From: Cristatella mucedo
Lineage: Eukaryota; Bryozoa; Phylactolaemata; Cristatellidae
Direction of reading: 5' to 3'
Assembly (NCBI GenBank): GCA_009760855.2
Contig: WPIO01000008.1
Coordinates: 8,320,001 to 8,384,000 of the forward strand
Length of the DNA stretch: 64,000 nt
In this document: piece after piece, positions 54,235 through 64,000 of the stretch
How the letters are laid out: each line of letters begins with the position of its first letter
Position numbering within the stretch: the stretch's first letter is position 1
The notes under the pieces: generated by a model
The model's input: the letters and a program-made list of their open reading frames with translations, nothing else
The model's database searches: none
Told to the model about the DNA's origin: nothing
Position numbers and translations under genes: made by a program

Positions 54235-54400
54235 CGACAATCCTAGCTGCTTAAACAGCCTCTTTTTGCATAGCGACCGAACACCTTGACGGCTATCACC
54301 ACCGCTTGCAGTGGCGATAAAGGATCGCCCACCACAGGATTCGAACCCACGACCTCGGGACCGAGGTAATGAAAGCAACCGCCTTACTGCAAAGCTGAAG
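54235..54400 (-). repeat. SINE family B (tRNA-derived)
   Basis: On the minus strand: TTTGCAGTAAGGCGGTTGC (A-box region), GTCGTGGGTTCGAATCC (perfect B box), and the family body with CGCCACTGCAAGCGGTGG, GATAGCCGTCAAGG and GAGGCTGTTTAA. It lies about 240 bp beyond the Polinton. Confidence 0.8.
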
Positions 54401-54504
54401 AGCGGCGAATGATGGGAAGGAGAAGCAGCGGCTCGCAGTGCTTAAAACCTCTTAAACCCCACCACTGTCTGACGCGAAACGAGCGGAAACACCTTTAGGA
54501 TATA

Positions 54505-54670
54505 ATAATAATAGAATTCATTTTTATAGCGCCCTAAGAGAACTGCGCCTGTATCCAGGCTCTTCACGTGTGCCGCAGGGCTCAAGCCTACGACCTCAAG
54601 CGTAAATGTGAGCACCTTTACATTGGTCGCTAAAAGCGAGCGCCTTAACACCTGGGCCAAGCCAACTCGG
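54505..54670 (-). repeat. tRNA-derived SINE family A, with inserted segment
   Basis: On the minus strand: head TTGGCCCAGGTGTTAAGGC, B-box-like GTCGTAGGCTTGAGCC and tail GGATACAGGCGCAGTTCTC, GGGCGC. About 25 extra bases lie within the tRNA-like head relative to the other copies. Confidence 0.7.
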
Positions 54671-57244
54671 TCACGGTCTCTGTCACGGTCACCGCTCTCT
54701 TTAGAGTCCCAGTGGTTCTGCAGCCGGTGCATGTGAGCAGCAGAGGAGGATGCATGCGAGCAGGAGAAGGCACAGCGGAAGCAGAGGATACGAAAGGAAT
54801 CGCTGGGACGCTCTCGGCGAGTCCCTCCGTCCTCGTTGGCTGTATCGCTCCTCAACGCCCCGAGTGGGAGGTAGCGGCGCTCGGCGGCGCTCGGTGCCCG
54901 GATGCTCAAGCTCCGCCTCGACGGTTGAAGGTGCCAGGCTGCCGCGGCGACTCAGCTCGATGCGCAGACAGCGCAGCTGTCGCGGCGGCGGCCACACGAG
55001 GCCACGACCATTCCTCTGTCGAGGCCACTGCCGCCGCAGCGACTCAGTTGAGCCACGACCACGCATCGCTCGTTCGGTCTCGGCGACGCTGAGCGCGAGC
55101 AGCGGCTGCACCGTGAATGCTGACGCTTTCGCTTGGCCCACCTGGCTCTACAGCGACCGCAGTTCCGCTAATGTTTTGGTTGCGGCAAGCAAACAACTCG
55201 ACGTAATTTTCCCTAAGACAGTGCACCACGAATAGTAACGTTCAACGCTACCAGTGATTTCTCGGAATTCTAAAGCCAGCCACAATCGGCAGATTAACAT
55301 AAGAGAGCCTGAAACTCTGTTGTGGAGTCCAGTGAGGAGAGTAAAGTAAAAGAGATTGGCTGATTCGACGTCTTCATTTATGCAGCGGCGTAGTAAAACT
55401 TTTTCAACTCTAATTCAGCTCGCGAAGGGCGATTGAGTGTTTTCCGATGCAGGACTCGCACCCACGACGGAAGTGCGAGCACTGCAGCGCTAAGCAGAGA
55501 CGGAGTAGCGAAGCGCCCGGAAGGCCAACCTGTCGCAGCTGCATTTCGCCCGCGTTCAGGGGGCGTGCCTCCGCTGAGTACACTATCGTCGCCTGCGTCT
55601 GTGCTGCCCATTTGATCGGGGCAGAGTGGGCTGCTGAAGAGGATCTGCTGAGGGGCGTGACCTGCCAGTTATAGAGCCGTACGCAGTGGAATCTCAAAAG
55701 CGCAGAGAATCGAGCTGCATTTGTATTCGTTTTTATTGTTCGCCGTGCGTTTCCCAAATACTTGCGGTAAGCATTAGCATCCGACCACTCAAGCGCTCCC
55801 GAGATTGATCTGAAAATATTTTCCATCGTGGACGTCTTTTAAGTCCGATGAGTACGCTGCTTACAGACGGATTGTCGGCGCGAACTTCTGTAAGGAAACA
55901 ATGTGCCGTCTAACATTTCAGAGTGAAATGAGCTTAGCAAGGCTGTTTCTGTTGGGAATTTGGAATCCACTTACCGAATGTCTAGGACTATTTAATTATT
56001 TAATTAATTAGATTAATAACGCGTTCAGCGTCCGGAGCCGGATGCGGGCAAATGAAAACGCGATGTGAGGCTATCTGGCTGCCTGAGTGCCCCTCGTTCA
56101 CCTTAGGTGGACCCGCTCTGATTTCCGAGCTGCTTCTGACGAGGCGCCGTAGCAAGTCGTTCGTCTCACACTGCGTGCGGCCCGTGCGCCGCGCTCACGA
56201 CCCGATGAGGTCCTAGCCCGCTGGCCACCCATTTCGCTGCGGGCTCGGGCGCGTGCATCGCTGTGGGTGCCCATCCCTGTCATTGTCGGGAATGTGACCC
56301 TGGCGCAGGCGGGTGAAATCTGGCATCGATTGCAGCCGTCAGCGCTTTTGTCATTGGCCTTTACATGGCGCGATGCTTTGCAAACCTAGCGTACACGGTC
56401 TTTTTTGCAAGGCGGGCGCAACTAGTCCGGCGTTGGGTCCAGGCCGCCAAAAAGGGTAATAATAGTCGGACGGAACGGACGTAAAAACAAAACGGCGGAT
56501 AATGGACTCGCGTGTAATCGACCGGCGGCGGACTCTTATTCGCAAGCGAGCGAGCTTAGCATTTCAGGAAAGCAGCTGCCTACTGATCGAACGAGCGCTG
56601 CCGCCGGTTGAACAAACCAGGCCCCGTTTCAATTCCGCCGTAGCGCGTTATTGAGCGTTATGCAGCGACCCATGTTTTTCAGTCGCAACGGCAGTCACGT
56701 TCTTAGATATGAGCTGGTTTATTTGGTTCGCTTTTAAAATAAGCGAAATTCAATCTGAGACGAAAAAGGCGCATTCTCTGCACAAAACTACGGCAACTAC
56801 GCAAGCACTACCTAACACGAGTGCAAACAAAAGACGGTCAGTTGGAACGGCGGCGATATCTCGTCGCGAACAATTTCGCTGATGTCATGTCGTGGAGCGT
56901 ACACAACATATGTCGACCGAATTCCGGTTGGAGTACGCAGATTTTAGCCGATACCATAAAATGGTGACGGCGCATCAAGAAGAAATGTAAGTTTGAAGTT
57001 TGACGCAAGGTAGTTTGCTCGCGAGTCCGTTAAAGTTTAAGCGGAGCCACGAGTCCAGTCGTCGCCTCGCGGAATTCATTCGTAAAGCAGTGGCAGCGGT
57101 TATTGTCAGCCCGCGCCGGAAATATGCAGCGCATACGGCGAGACTCCACATCGGCAAACGCTCGAACATGTGCATGTCCCTTGCGAAGAGTACTTCATCC
57201 CACTGGGCGATCACGTGAGTGCAATGCGAGTGCCGCTGCAGCCT

Positions 57245-57375
57245 AACGATTTGCAGCCGCCGTCTGCCGGCGCGGACGACGGCGAGCGGGCGGCGTCGTA
57301 CAGCCACCATCGGGCAGCAGGTGATTGGCATCACGGACGCGGTTGAGTTCTACTTTCGTACGAAAGCTGTCGTTG
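57245..57375 (+). repeat. Dispersed ~120-bp repeat, copy 1
   Basis: Contains GCGGACGACGGCGAGCGGGC, CATCGGGCAGCAGGTGATTG and GACGCGGTTGAGTTCTACTT. Copies 2 and 3 lie at about 57578-57707 and 59090-59195. Confidence 0.65.
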
Positions 57376-57577
57376 GAATCTCGAAAATATCGAAGCTCGA
57401 AATATCCGCCGGAAATCCTCTGCCCCACAAAACGCGGTGGACACTGTTGGACGCGGTCCCTCGTTTGAGGAGCAATCGACCTTCGTGAGTCGCAGCTGCA
57501 AATAGCCTCGGCGATCGCGGGTTCTCGGCTCTCGACTGCTGCTGCTCCACCAACGGTGAGCCGCTGGCCACGCGATG

Positions 57578-57707
57578 GACGCCGCTGCCGCCTGCGGACG
57601 ACGGCGGCGGCGAGCGGGCGACGTTGCATCGCCGCCATTGAGCAGCCGCGATAGGCATCATGGACGCGATTGGTTTCTACTTTGGTGCGGAAGCAACCGC
57701 TGGAAGC
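57578..57707 (+). repeat. Dispersed ~120-bp repeat, copy 2
   Basis: GCGGACGACGGCGGCGGCGA, CATCATGGACGCGATTGG, then TTTCTACTTTGGTGCGGAAG aligns by eye with copy 1. Confidence 0.65.
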
Positions 57708-58639
57708 CCGACAAGCCGACGGGTTAGACGCTGCGTTCGAGCCGACGCGGTGGGGTGCTGCGGCGGGCGGACGCCAGCGTTGTAGGGCTCTTTGTCAGAC
57801 TCGGCGACCGACTGGGTCTGAAAGAGAGCCTGGCGCGCCTCGGCGCGTTCCACGTCGCCGACGACTACTTCGCGACCGTTGCAGACGACGACGTGACCGT
57901 CAGTCACAAACGCAAGTACGTCGTTAAATATCGTGTCAAAGTCATCGATAGCGTAGTCATCAGTTCTTTGGATACTTAAGATCGGTCACAAACTCAAGCT
58001 TCGCCGGACTTCGCCAAGGACACGGTCCAAGGTCGAGCAAGTAGGCCATGATCCAATAGAAAGCGGCTCTTGACTCGTCGGGATGCGCTGACCGGATGGT
58101 GGGCTTTGCTCCGCCTTTGTGCAGCTCAGATCCTCGAGCGAGCAGAGCATCGGCCCGAATGTAACGCGTCTGGAATGCGGATTTTCTTTCGCTTTCCGTT
58201 GACCGTAAAATAAGCGACGGCTAGTCGTCACGATTCAGGAGCCGCAGAAGAACATTTCTGCAGTCGTAGTCGGGCCGACCGCCACCGTTTGACTGTTCAC
58301 AGACCCTAAGCTCGCCGGAGACGCTCGCTCGAGCAGCTAATCGAGACGGCAAACGCTGATGCAACGACGCCATAGTCCATAGCCCCCCCCCCCGCCCCCG
58401 CCCAGCTGAGGCAGCTCAGAGCCTCGCTCTCGGTGAGACGCTCTTCGGCGGCCTAGGCAGCTGCAGCTTCTAGGGGCGAGCCTTCCGCTACGTCTCCGGT
58501 TGCAGCAGCCTGCACTGAACCTGCAAAAGGCCGCACTGAAAATTTGAGCTGATCCTTCCCAGCACGCGTAACATGCCTAGGGTGAGATTCAGTTCTACCG
58601 CGGCACTGTTTATTTTATTCACATCAATACTACTAGTGA

Positions 58640-58740
58640 TAAGAATAATAACACATTGGATTTAGCGCTCTCAGAGAATTCAATCTCTTTCTAGGCACTT
58701 TACATTTTCCGCAAAGGAAGCGCGATCGAATGGTTAGTGG
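58640..58740 (-). mobile_element. L2-like LINE 3' end fragment
   Basis: AATAATAACAC tail, then GATTTAGCGCTCTCAGAGAA and CTCTTTCTAGGCACTTTACA, the family 3' end in reverse orientation, with part of the block just upstream of it. Confidence 0.75.
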
Positions 58741-58837
58741 CCGGTAGCCTGCTCAATAACAACAAGAACTAGGGACGGTTGCACATCGCAATAATTAGTC
58801 AGCGCCTAATCTTCGCCGCGCGGAAAACGCTCGCAAC

Positions 58838-59953
58838 GCGGTTCGATTTTTCGATAGTTCGGCCGATCGCGCTCTCGGCGATCAATCGGGATGTCACTAA
58901 CTCGGCGGCGGATGCAGTTTTCATATAAATGCGACGTATCCGGCATAGACGTAAACGTTGCATTGGTTGAAAGACGCTCGAGAAATTCAGGCCTCTTCCG
59001 AAGCATATTTCATTCGTTTGAGCGCTCATGTGAGCGCGAGGCGAGCTCTGCTAGCCTCGAGAGCGGCGCCACAACCGCTTGCGGTTGACGGTGATGACTG
59101 CGACGAAGGCGAGAGGGCAGCCCTTCGTACCGCCGTCATCGGGCAGTGGTGGTCGGCATCTTGGACGTGGTTGGTTTTTACGTGGTGCGAAAGCATCGGC
59201 GATGAGCCCAGCGCGTCCTGGTGCCGACCTCCTGCGTGCATCGACCTGCCTTGTGAAGCTGCCGGCGATGACGACGATGACGGGTAGGACGCGGGCGGCC
59301 GCCGCATGCGAGCGCAGGTGGCGCTGTGCACGCACGCCAGTGAGAGCCTCGCGTCTAGGCACGGTGGCGACGACTCGCGTCGGCGACCATCAGGCAACGC
59401 CTGGCTAACATGATCACGCTCCCTCGTCGCCGATTTTGACGACAACGCCGCCGGCTGGAGACAGTGCGAGGCTCGCAAACAGCGGCGGCTGCGAGGATGA
59501 CAACCGCTCCGCGATTGGCGGCTGTAGTGATGACGGGCGATCCTCCGAGTCTTGAGCAACAGCCAACGGCGTGCATCGACCTACCGTGCGAAGCGTCCGC
59601 TGCGCTCGAGACGGATACGCTCGCTGCGCCGCTGCCAATGGAGGGTGATGGAGATCGAGACTCGATTTCGACCGATCCGCGGTCGTAGCGGTAGTCGCGG
59701 TTGTCGCCGTCGACCGCAAGCGGCGGTGGCGCCCATAGCAAGGCCAGCAGAGCTCGCATCGCGCTCACATGAGCTCTCAAACGCACGAAATACGCCTGGC
59801 TGGCAAGAGGCCTGCATTTCGCGAGCGTCTTCCAACCAATGCAGCGGCGTCCGTGCCGGATCCGTCGCATTTATACGAAAAGCGCGTCCGCCGCTGAGTT
59901 ATTGACGTCACAATAGATCGCCGAAAGCGCGAACGGCCGAACAATCGAACCGC
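58838..59953. mobile_element. 1.1-kb element with ~260-bp terminal inverted repeats
   Basis: The left arm 58838-59100 and right arm 59697-59953 are imperfect inverted copies: GCGGTTCGATT ends, TCGGCGATC, TATAAATGCGACG, GCATTGGTTG, CTCATGTGAGCGCGA and GCTTGCGGT match in order. Inside, GCGTGCATCGACCT occurs twice as a direct repeat (59237 and 59570). I see no transposase and no clear target duplication. It may be a foldback/MITE-type element or an inverted duplication. Confidence 0.75.
59090..59195 (+). repeat. Dispersed ~120-bp repeat, copy 3
   Basis: TGCGACGAAGGCGAGAGGGC, CGCCGTCATCGGGCAG, then GACGTGGTTGGTTTTTACGT and GCGAAAGC match copies 1 and 2. It lies just inside the left arm of the inverted-repeat element. 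Confidence 0.6.
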
Positions 59954-59978
59954 ATGCTGTCACATGCAATCGATGTAG

Positions 59979-60005
59979 GCTCGAGTTATAATACAACTCG
60001 AGCCT
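59979..60005. repeat. Short palindrome (CTCGAGTT...AACTCGAG)
   Basis: An 8-bp perfect inverted repeat with a 7-base AT-rich loop, just outside the inverted-repeat element. Confidence 0.8.
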
Positions 60006-60009
60006 GCCA

Positions 60010-61465
60010 ACGTCAGCCATTTTTATTTTGGCTTTGGAGGTATATGTGACGAGCCCCGGGGTTTTGATTGGATTGGTCGGCTGGACCAAAAAGTTGAGAC
60101 CATATTGAGGCGCTCAGAGCAAGTCCTTGATTATGGGATGTTTACGCGTTGTAACCAATGCTTCAGCCTTTTCTACATAGCATACGCCGTGCGTCTGTTT
60201 ATCAATCAACAAACTGTTAAATCTACCAATAAACTCGTAACGGGAAACATTACTTAGAACTATAAACCCGCACACCCGTAGCGGCACACATTAAAGGTAC
60301 CGCTCCCTTTCCCGAAAAAGCTTTTTTAACATGCTCATCTACCTTTTATTTATAGTCTTCTCATACTACTCTAAAATGATGACTGCAGCGGCGAACTCAA
60401 CTTCTGCCAGCATTGGCTTGGCGTCTCCGGGGAAACTCTCTTGCATACCAGCCTCTCGGATTAGAGCACGGGCTGTAAGCAGGGCCAAGACGGCCGTCGA
60501 ATCTTTCGTGGGCCGGACTAGATCTGTCGTGTAAACGTTCCAACTAGGAGGAAAGTCGGCGTCTGTCAGGAGGAAAGTCTTCGGTGTAAACGCAGCTTTG
60601 GACAAGAGCGAAAAAGCTAGAAAATGTTTACATAGACCAGCATGCATAAGCACTTGCAGAAGACACTCGGTTTGAGCTCTGGGTTAGCAGGACTCCTGTT
60701 AATAGGATGCACTAAATTTTATTCGTGCGCAAGTAAGGATGCCGAGTAAGCAGGAGTAAGCAAGTGGGCAAGTTTACGAGCGATGCTCAGACAGACAAAC
60801 GCGAGCGGAGCAAAAGCCTCTTTGGCTGAGACCTAAATGATTCCAAGTCTATGCAGGCGCCGGCGGCGGCGGTGGCAGGAAGGTAGCCGGAAGGTAGCTG
60901 GAAGGAAGGCTATAGCAGGAATGTAACCGGAAGGTAGCAGGAAGGAAAGCGGTAGCAGGAAGCGAGCTCCCGACTTTCGGTGCATGAGAACGTATGGTCT
61001 GATCGCTAACAGCTTTCAATTCCTTGCGTCGAGGCGACTGTAAGCCGAGAGGCGGCCGGTGCGAGAGCGGAAGCTGCAGAAGAGAGGTGGTAGTGAGACA
61101 TTACTTCGGTACACCAAGGCTTCGCAACAATGCATTGTAGATAAAATATACTGCAATATATTGGCAACAAAACATTTTGAGGATTCGTTTGACAATACCA
61201 ACATATTAAATGTGATTGGTTGAAAATACCAATATATTTGACAATATATTGTACTATATTAGGTATTATTATAAACCTATTCGTCTCTGTCACGTGATAC
61301 GTAATACATAAAAATGCATAAATTGGCTTTTGACATTTGAAAAGATCCAATTAAAATCCTATCCGGACATATATCTGTAGAGGTAACTTTTAACTAATCG
61401 CAATTGTCCAAGTGCACCATCGTATAAAATAGTGGTGGCGCCATTTTTTGTCTCAGAGGTCGCCA
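60010..61465. other. Non-coding stretch
   Basis: Mixed composition. An AGGAAGGTAGC-type imperfect tandem repeat lies at about 60868-60960, and AT-rich sequence with ACAATATATTG palindromes at about 61140-61260. No gene recognised. Confidence 0.4.
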
Positions 61466-61469
61466 ACTT

Positions 61470-62302
61470 TGATGTCGAGTTCAAGTTCTCGTCCTACAGT
61501 CCCACCTGACGACAAGGTTGTCTGTCAGCTTTACTTGCAATAATCCTGTTGGTTCTGAAGCCAATACGTGGGAATGCACTTGTGGAACTGTTCGAAAGCA
61601 AAACATTAAGCTCGGCCACACGAATCTGATATCCAACATCAAGCAGAAGCACCCACATTATCTAGAAATGGTTTTTTGGCGAAACAAGCGCATGGAGACG
61701 GCAAATCCGAAACAGCAAGTGTCATCACCGTAACTGGACAATCAGACAATCAGTATCTGGACAGACCACCTTGGAGTACATGCTTGATAATCGATCAACC
61801 AATGTATTCAAATGGCTGGAATGGATCTCATGGATGAGCTTGAATTGATCTTTCGAAAAAGAGCTCACCCGAAGCAATATGAAATTGTAACCGATATGCA
61901 TCAAAACGCCCAAAAAATATATGTTCAAGCTGGTGAAGGTGCTGGGAACAAAGATATATGGCAAGGTCGCTACTGCTACTACTTTCACTCTTGTGTTTGA
62001 TGGCTGGTCTGAGGATTCAACACACTTTATTGGTCTTTTTATCGTCTACCCTGGCAAGCAGCATGCTGCCGATCCTGAAATTCATCTGTTGGCCTTCCCA
62101 TCTCTCTGTGACGAGACGAATTTTACTGCCAAGAATCATGTGAATTTCATCAAATCGACACTGGAGTGGTACTCCTTGTCTCTCGACCCTCTTTTCTGTT
62201 TGATTGGGGAAGGCTGCTCAACCAACAAGGCACCAGTAGACCTTCTTGGTGTGCCACTTCTGGGATGCCGCAGTCACTATTGTAATTTGGCTGTTGAGGA
62301 TG
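61470..62302 (+). pseudogene. hAT-like transposase with BED zinc finger, truncated
   Basis: The first block (61518-61733) has a BED-type finger pattern: WECTCGTV, then GHTNLISNIKQKHPHY. After an in-frame stop and a shift come LDNRSTNVFKWLEWISWM and a block ending FDGWSEDSTHFIGLFIVY, then GCRSHYCNLAVEDE. These match a widespread family of hAT-type transposases. Stops and frame changes show decay. It is cut off at about 62303 by a LINE, losing the C-terminal dimerisation region. Confidence 0.75.
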
Positions 62303-62675
62303 AATGTATTAATGACATCCGCACATGGATGGCAGCAAATTTTCTAAAACTAAACGATGATAAAACTAACTTATTAGTTATGGGCAAACCCAGCGTGATT
62401 CAGAAATTGGAAAGACTAACGCTTAAAATTGGCTCTGCCAGCTTATCTCCTGTTGAATCAGCTCGAAATCCAGGGGTCATGTTCTAAAGTGACCTCTCGT
62501 TAGACGACCACATCAACTCCACAATCAAGTCTGCCTACTTTCAGATACATAGCATTGCTAAAAATTCGGGCTTGTTAAGATAAGGATACCAAGTCTAAGT
62601 TGATACCTGCATTTGTGACATCCAGTCTTGACTTCTGCAACTCACTGCTTACTGGCCTACCTGCATGTGCGATAA
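62303..62675 (+). mobile_element. L2-like LINE fragment inside the hAT relict
   Basis: A 5'-truncated segment starts in INDIRTWMAANFLKLNDDKT and runs to the GLPACA region, interrupted by a TAA near 62485 and small indels. It is abruptly cut by the tail of a minus-strand LINE. Confidence 0.9.
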
Positions 62676-64000
62676 TAAAAATAATATAATAATAATATTG
62701 CACTTGATAAAGCGCCCTCAGAGAACTTAATCTCTTTCTAGGCGCTTTACATTTGCTGCAAAGTGATACGCAATAGAATAGTAAGTAAAATCATGCTTGA
62801 AAAACAAACAAAATGAATAACATGGTTAGGGGTTACATGCACTGGGTCAGCATACAAATGTGGTTAGTGGCAGCATGAACAGTGTCAGCACGCATAAGCA
62901 CATCGAGGACGAATCACAAGGACCCACTAAATGCTGTCCTAAATAGGTATGTTTTTAAGTTTCTTTTAAATGTGGTCAGGTCAGGGGATGTTCTGATGCA
63001 GGTCGGGAGGGAGTTCCAGGCTGTGGGAGCATACGAGCTAAATGCACGGTCTCCAAAGGATTTAAGGTTTGTACGAGGTATTTCTAGACTGTTGGATTCC
63101 GAAAAGCGAGTGGTACGATGCTTTGCCTGATGGGGTAGTATATCTGAAAGATAGGCTGGAGCCATAGAATGAAGAGACCTAAAAGTGAGCGACAAAACCT
63201 TGAAGTCAATCCGTTGCTTGACTGGTAACCAGTGCAGGTCGGCGAGAAGTGGAGTAATGTGGCAACTGCGACGCTCACGACAGACAAGCCTAGCTGCAGA
63301 GTTTTGCACACCAGCTGCAATCGCCTGATCGCACATGCTGGTAGGCCAGTAAGCAGTGAGTTGCAGAAGTCGAGACGAGATGTCACGAATGCATGGACCA
63401 ACTTGGACGTGGTATCCTTATCTAAACAAGCCCGAATTTTAGCAATGTTATGAAGCTGAAAATAGGCTGATTTGACTGTGGAGCTGATGTGGTCGTCTAA
63501 CGAGAGGTCGCTTTGGAATATGACACCTAGATTTCGAGCTGATGCAACTGGAGATATGCTGGCAGAGCCAATTTTGAGAGTCAGCCTTTCCAATTTCTGA
63601 ATAACACTAGGTTTGCCCATAACTAGTAAGTTAGTTTTATCATCGTTTAGTTTTAGAAAATTTGCTGCCATCCATGATCGGATGTCATCAATGCATGCAG
63701 CAAGTGAGTTGAGAGAATTTGAGGTGCTCGAAGGCTGGGAGGGATCAAAGCAAAGGTACAACTGAGTGTCATCCGCATAGAAGTGAAAGCCTAGATTGTG
63801 CTTGGCAATCACATCAGCGAGAGGGAGAGTATAAACGGTGAAAAGGGCCGGACCTAGCACAGAGCCCTGAGGTACTCCATATTTTAGAGGTACTTCAGAT
63901 GATCTTTGTCCATTCACGTCAACACTCTGGAGTCTCCCACTGAGATAGGACCTGAACCACTGCAGAGCAGTGCCACTGATGCCCAGGCGAGATGAGAGGC
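62676..64000 (-). mobile_element. L2-like non-LTR retrotransposon, runs off window end
   Basis: On the minus strand the ATT-rich tail is at 62676-62700, followed upstream by the conserved 3' end and the ORF2 C-terminus (AWNSLPTCIRTSPDLTTFKR). The RT region has an intact YADDTQLYL box near 63765. A single frameshift near 63305 separates the two long frames (63917-63084 and 63336-62914). It is the best preserved LINE here, so probably the youngest. Its 5' part lies beyond the window. Confidence 0.93.

Larger units (their letters stand above)
54671..58635. other. GC-rich host DNA without recognised genes
   Basis: Many overlapping GC-driven open frames and no recognisable protein domain. A diverged tRNA-like segment (minus strand, B-box-like GGTGCGAGTCC) lies near 55440-55490. 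A 74-codon frame at 57755-57979 has protein-like composition (RLGDRLGLKESLARLGAFHV) but no support. C-rich run near 58382-58402. Confidence 0.4.

Noticed and set aside
62303-64000. Twin-priming (5' inversion) of a single LINE
   Set aside because: The inverted piece lies beside the 3' tail instead of at the 5' end, and it duplicates sequence also present in the minus-strand copy.

Overview
The window is nuclear DNA of a metazoan, probably an invertebrate. It holds a LIM-homeobox gene with GT-AG introns, L2-like non-LTR retrotransposons with partner tRNA-derived SINEs, a hAT-like transposase relict, many (CT)n/(TA)n microsatellites, and a complete-length Maverick/Polinton. I could not fix the phylum from sequence alone. 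By eye the host DNA is GC-rich, and the 22.6 kb Polinton is a sharply bounded AT-rich island.

Region 1 (1-12.1 kb): three + strand exons of an Lhx2/9 (apterous-class) LIM-homeodomain gene. These are the LIM2 exon (537-1033) and two exons that together encode the homeodomain (5740-5936 and 11683-12057). Exon phases match across both introns. The first LIM domain must lie upstream of the window. The introns carry L2-like LINE pieces, SINEs and microsatellites, and intron 1 holds a perfect 23-bp-stem hairpin.

Region 2 (12-31.4 kb): mostly decayed retrotransposon sequence, including an L2-like copy on the minus strand with endonuclease and RT remnants (24.2-26.9 kb). Two candidate phase 1-1 host exons (22362-22538 and 27221-27571, the second with a clear transmembrane segment) and one GC-rich Ala-run ORF (18361-19398) are the only host coding candidates. 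A 13-bp minisatellite lies just before the Polinton.

Region 3 (31428-53992): one Polinton, with about 220 bp terminal inverted repeats beginning AGTAGTATG and a 5-bp target duplication CGGCA. It encodes protein-primed PolB, retroviral-type integrase, packaging ATPase, adenain-like protease fused to a zinc ribbon, a hexon-like major capsid protein, and capsid-associated beta-rich proteins. Less usual cargo includes three phage-tail-fibre-like genes, a phospholipase A2-like domain, a YqaJ/lambda-exonuclease-like nuclease, an HNH-AP2 homing endonuclease, and a small-protein family with a repeated Cys-Asp motif. Many genes begin at a shared TATATAGAAATG-like motif. Most genes carry stops and frameshifts, and a LINE 3' fragment splits the ATPase gene, so this copy is dead but readable.

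Region 4 (54-64 kb): SINEs, GC-rich sequence without recognised genes, a 1.1 kb inverted-repeat element with conserved TATA-like boxes in both arms, a hAT transposase relict, and two L2-like LINE copies in opposite orientation running off the window end.
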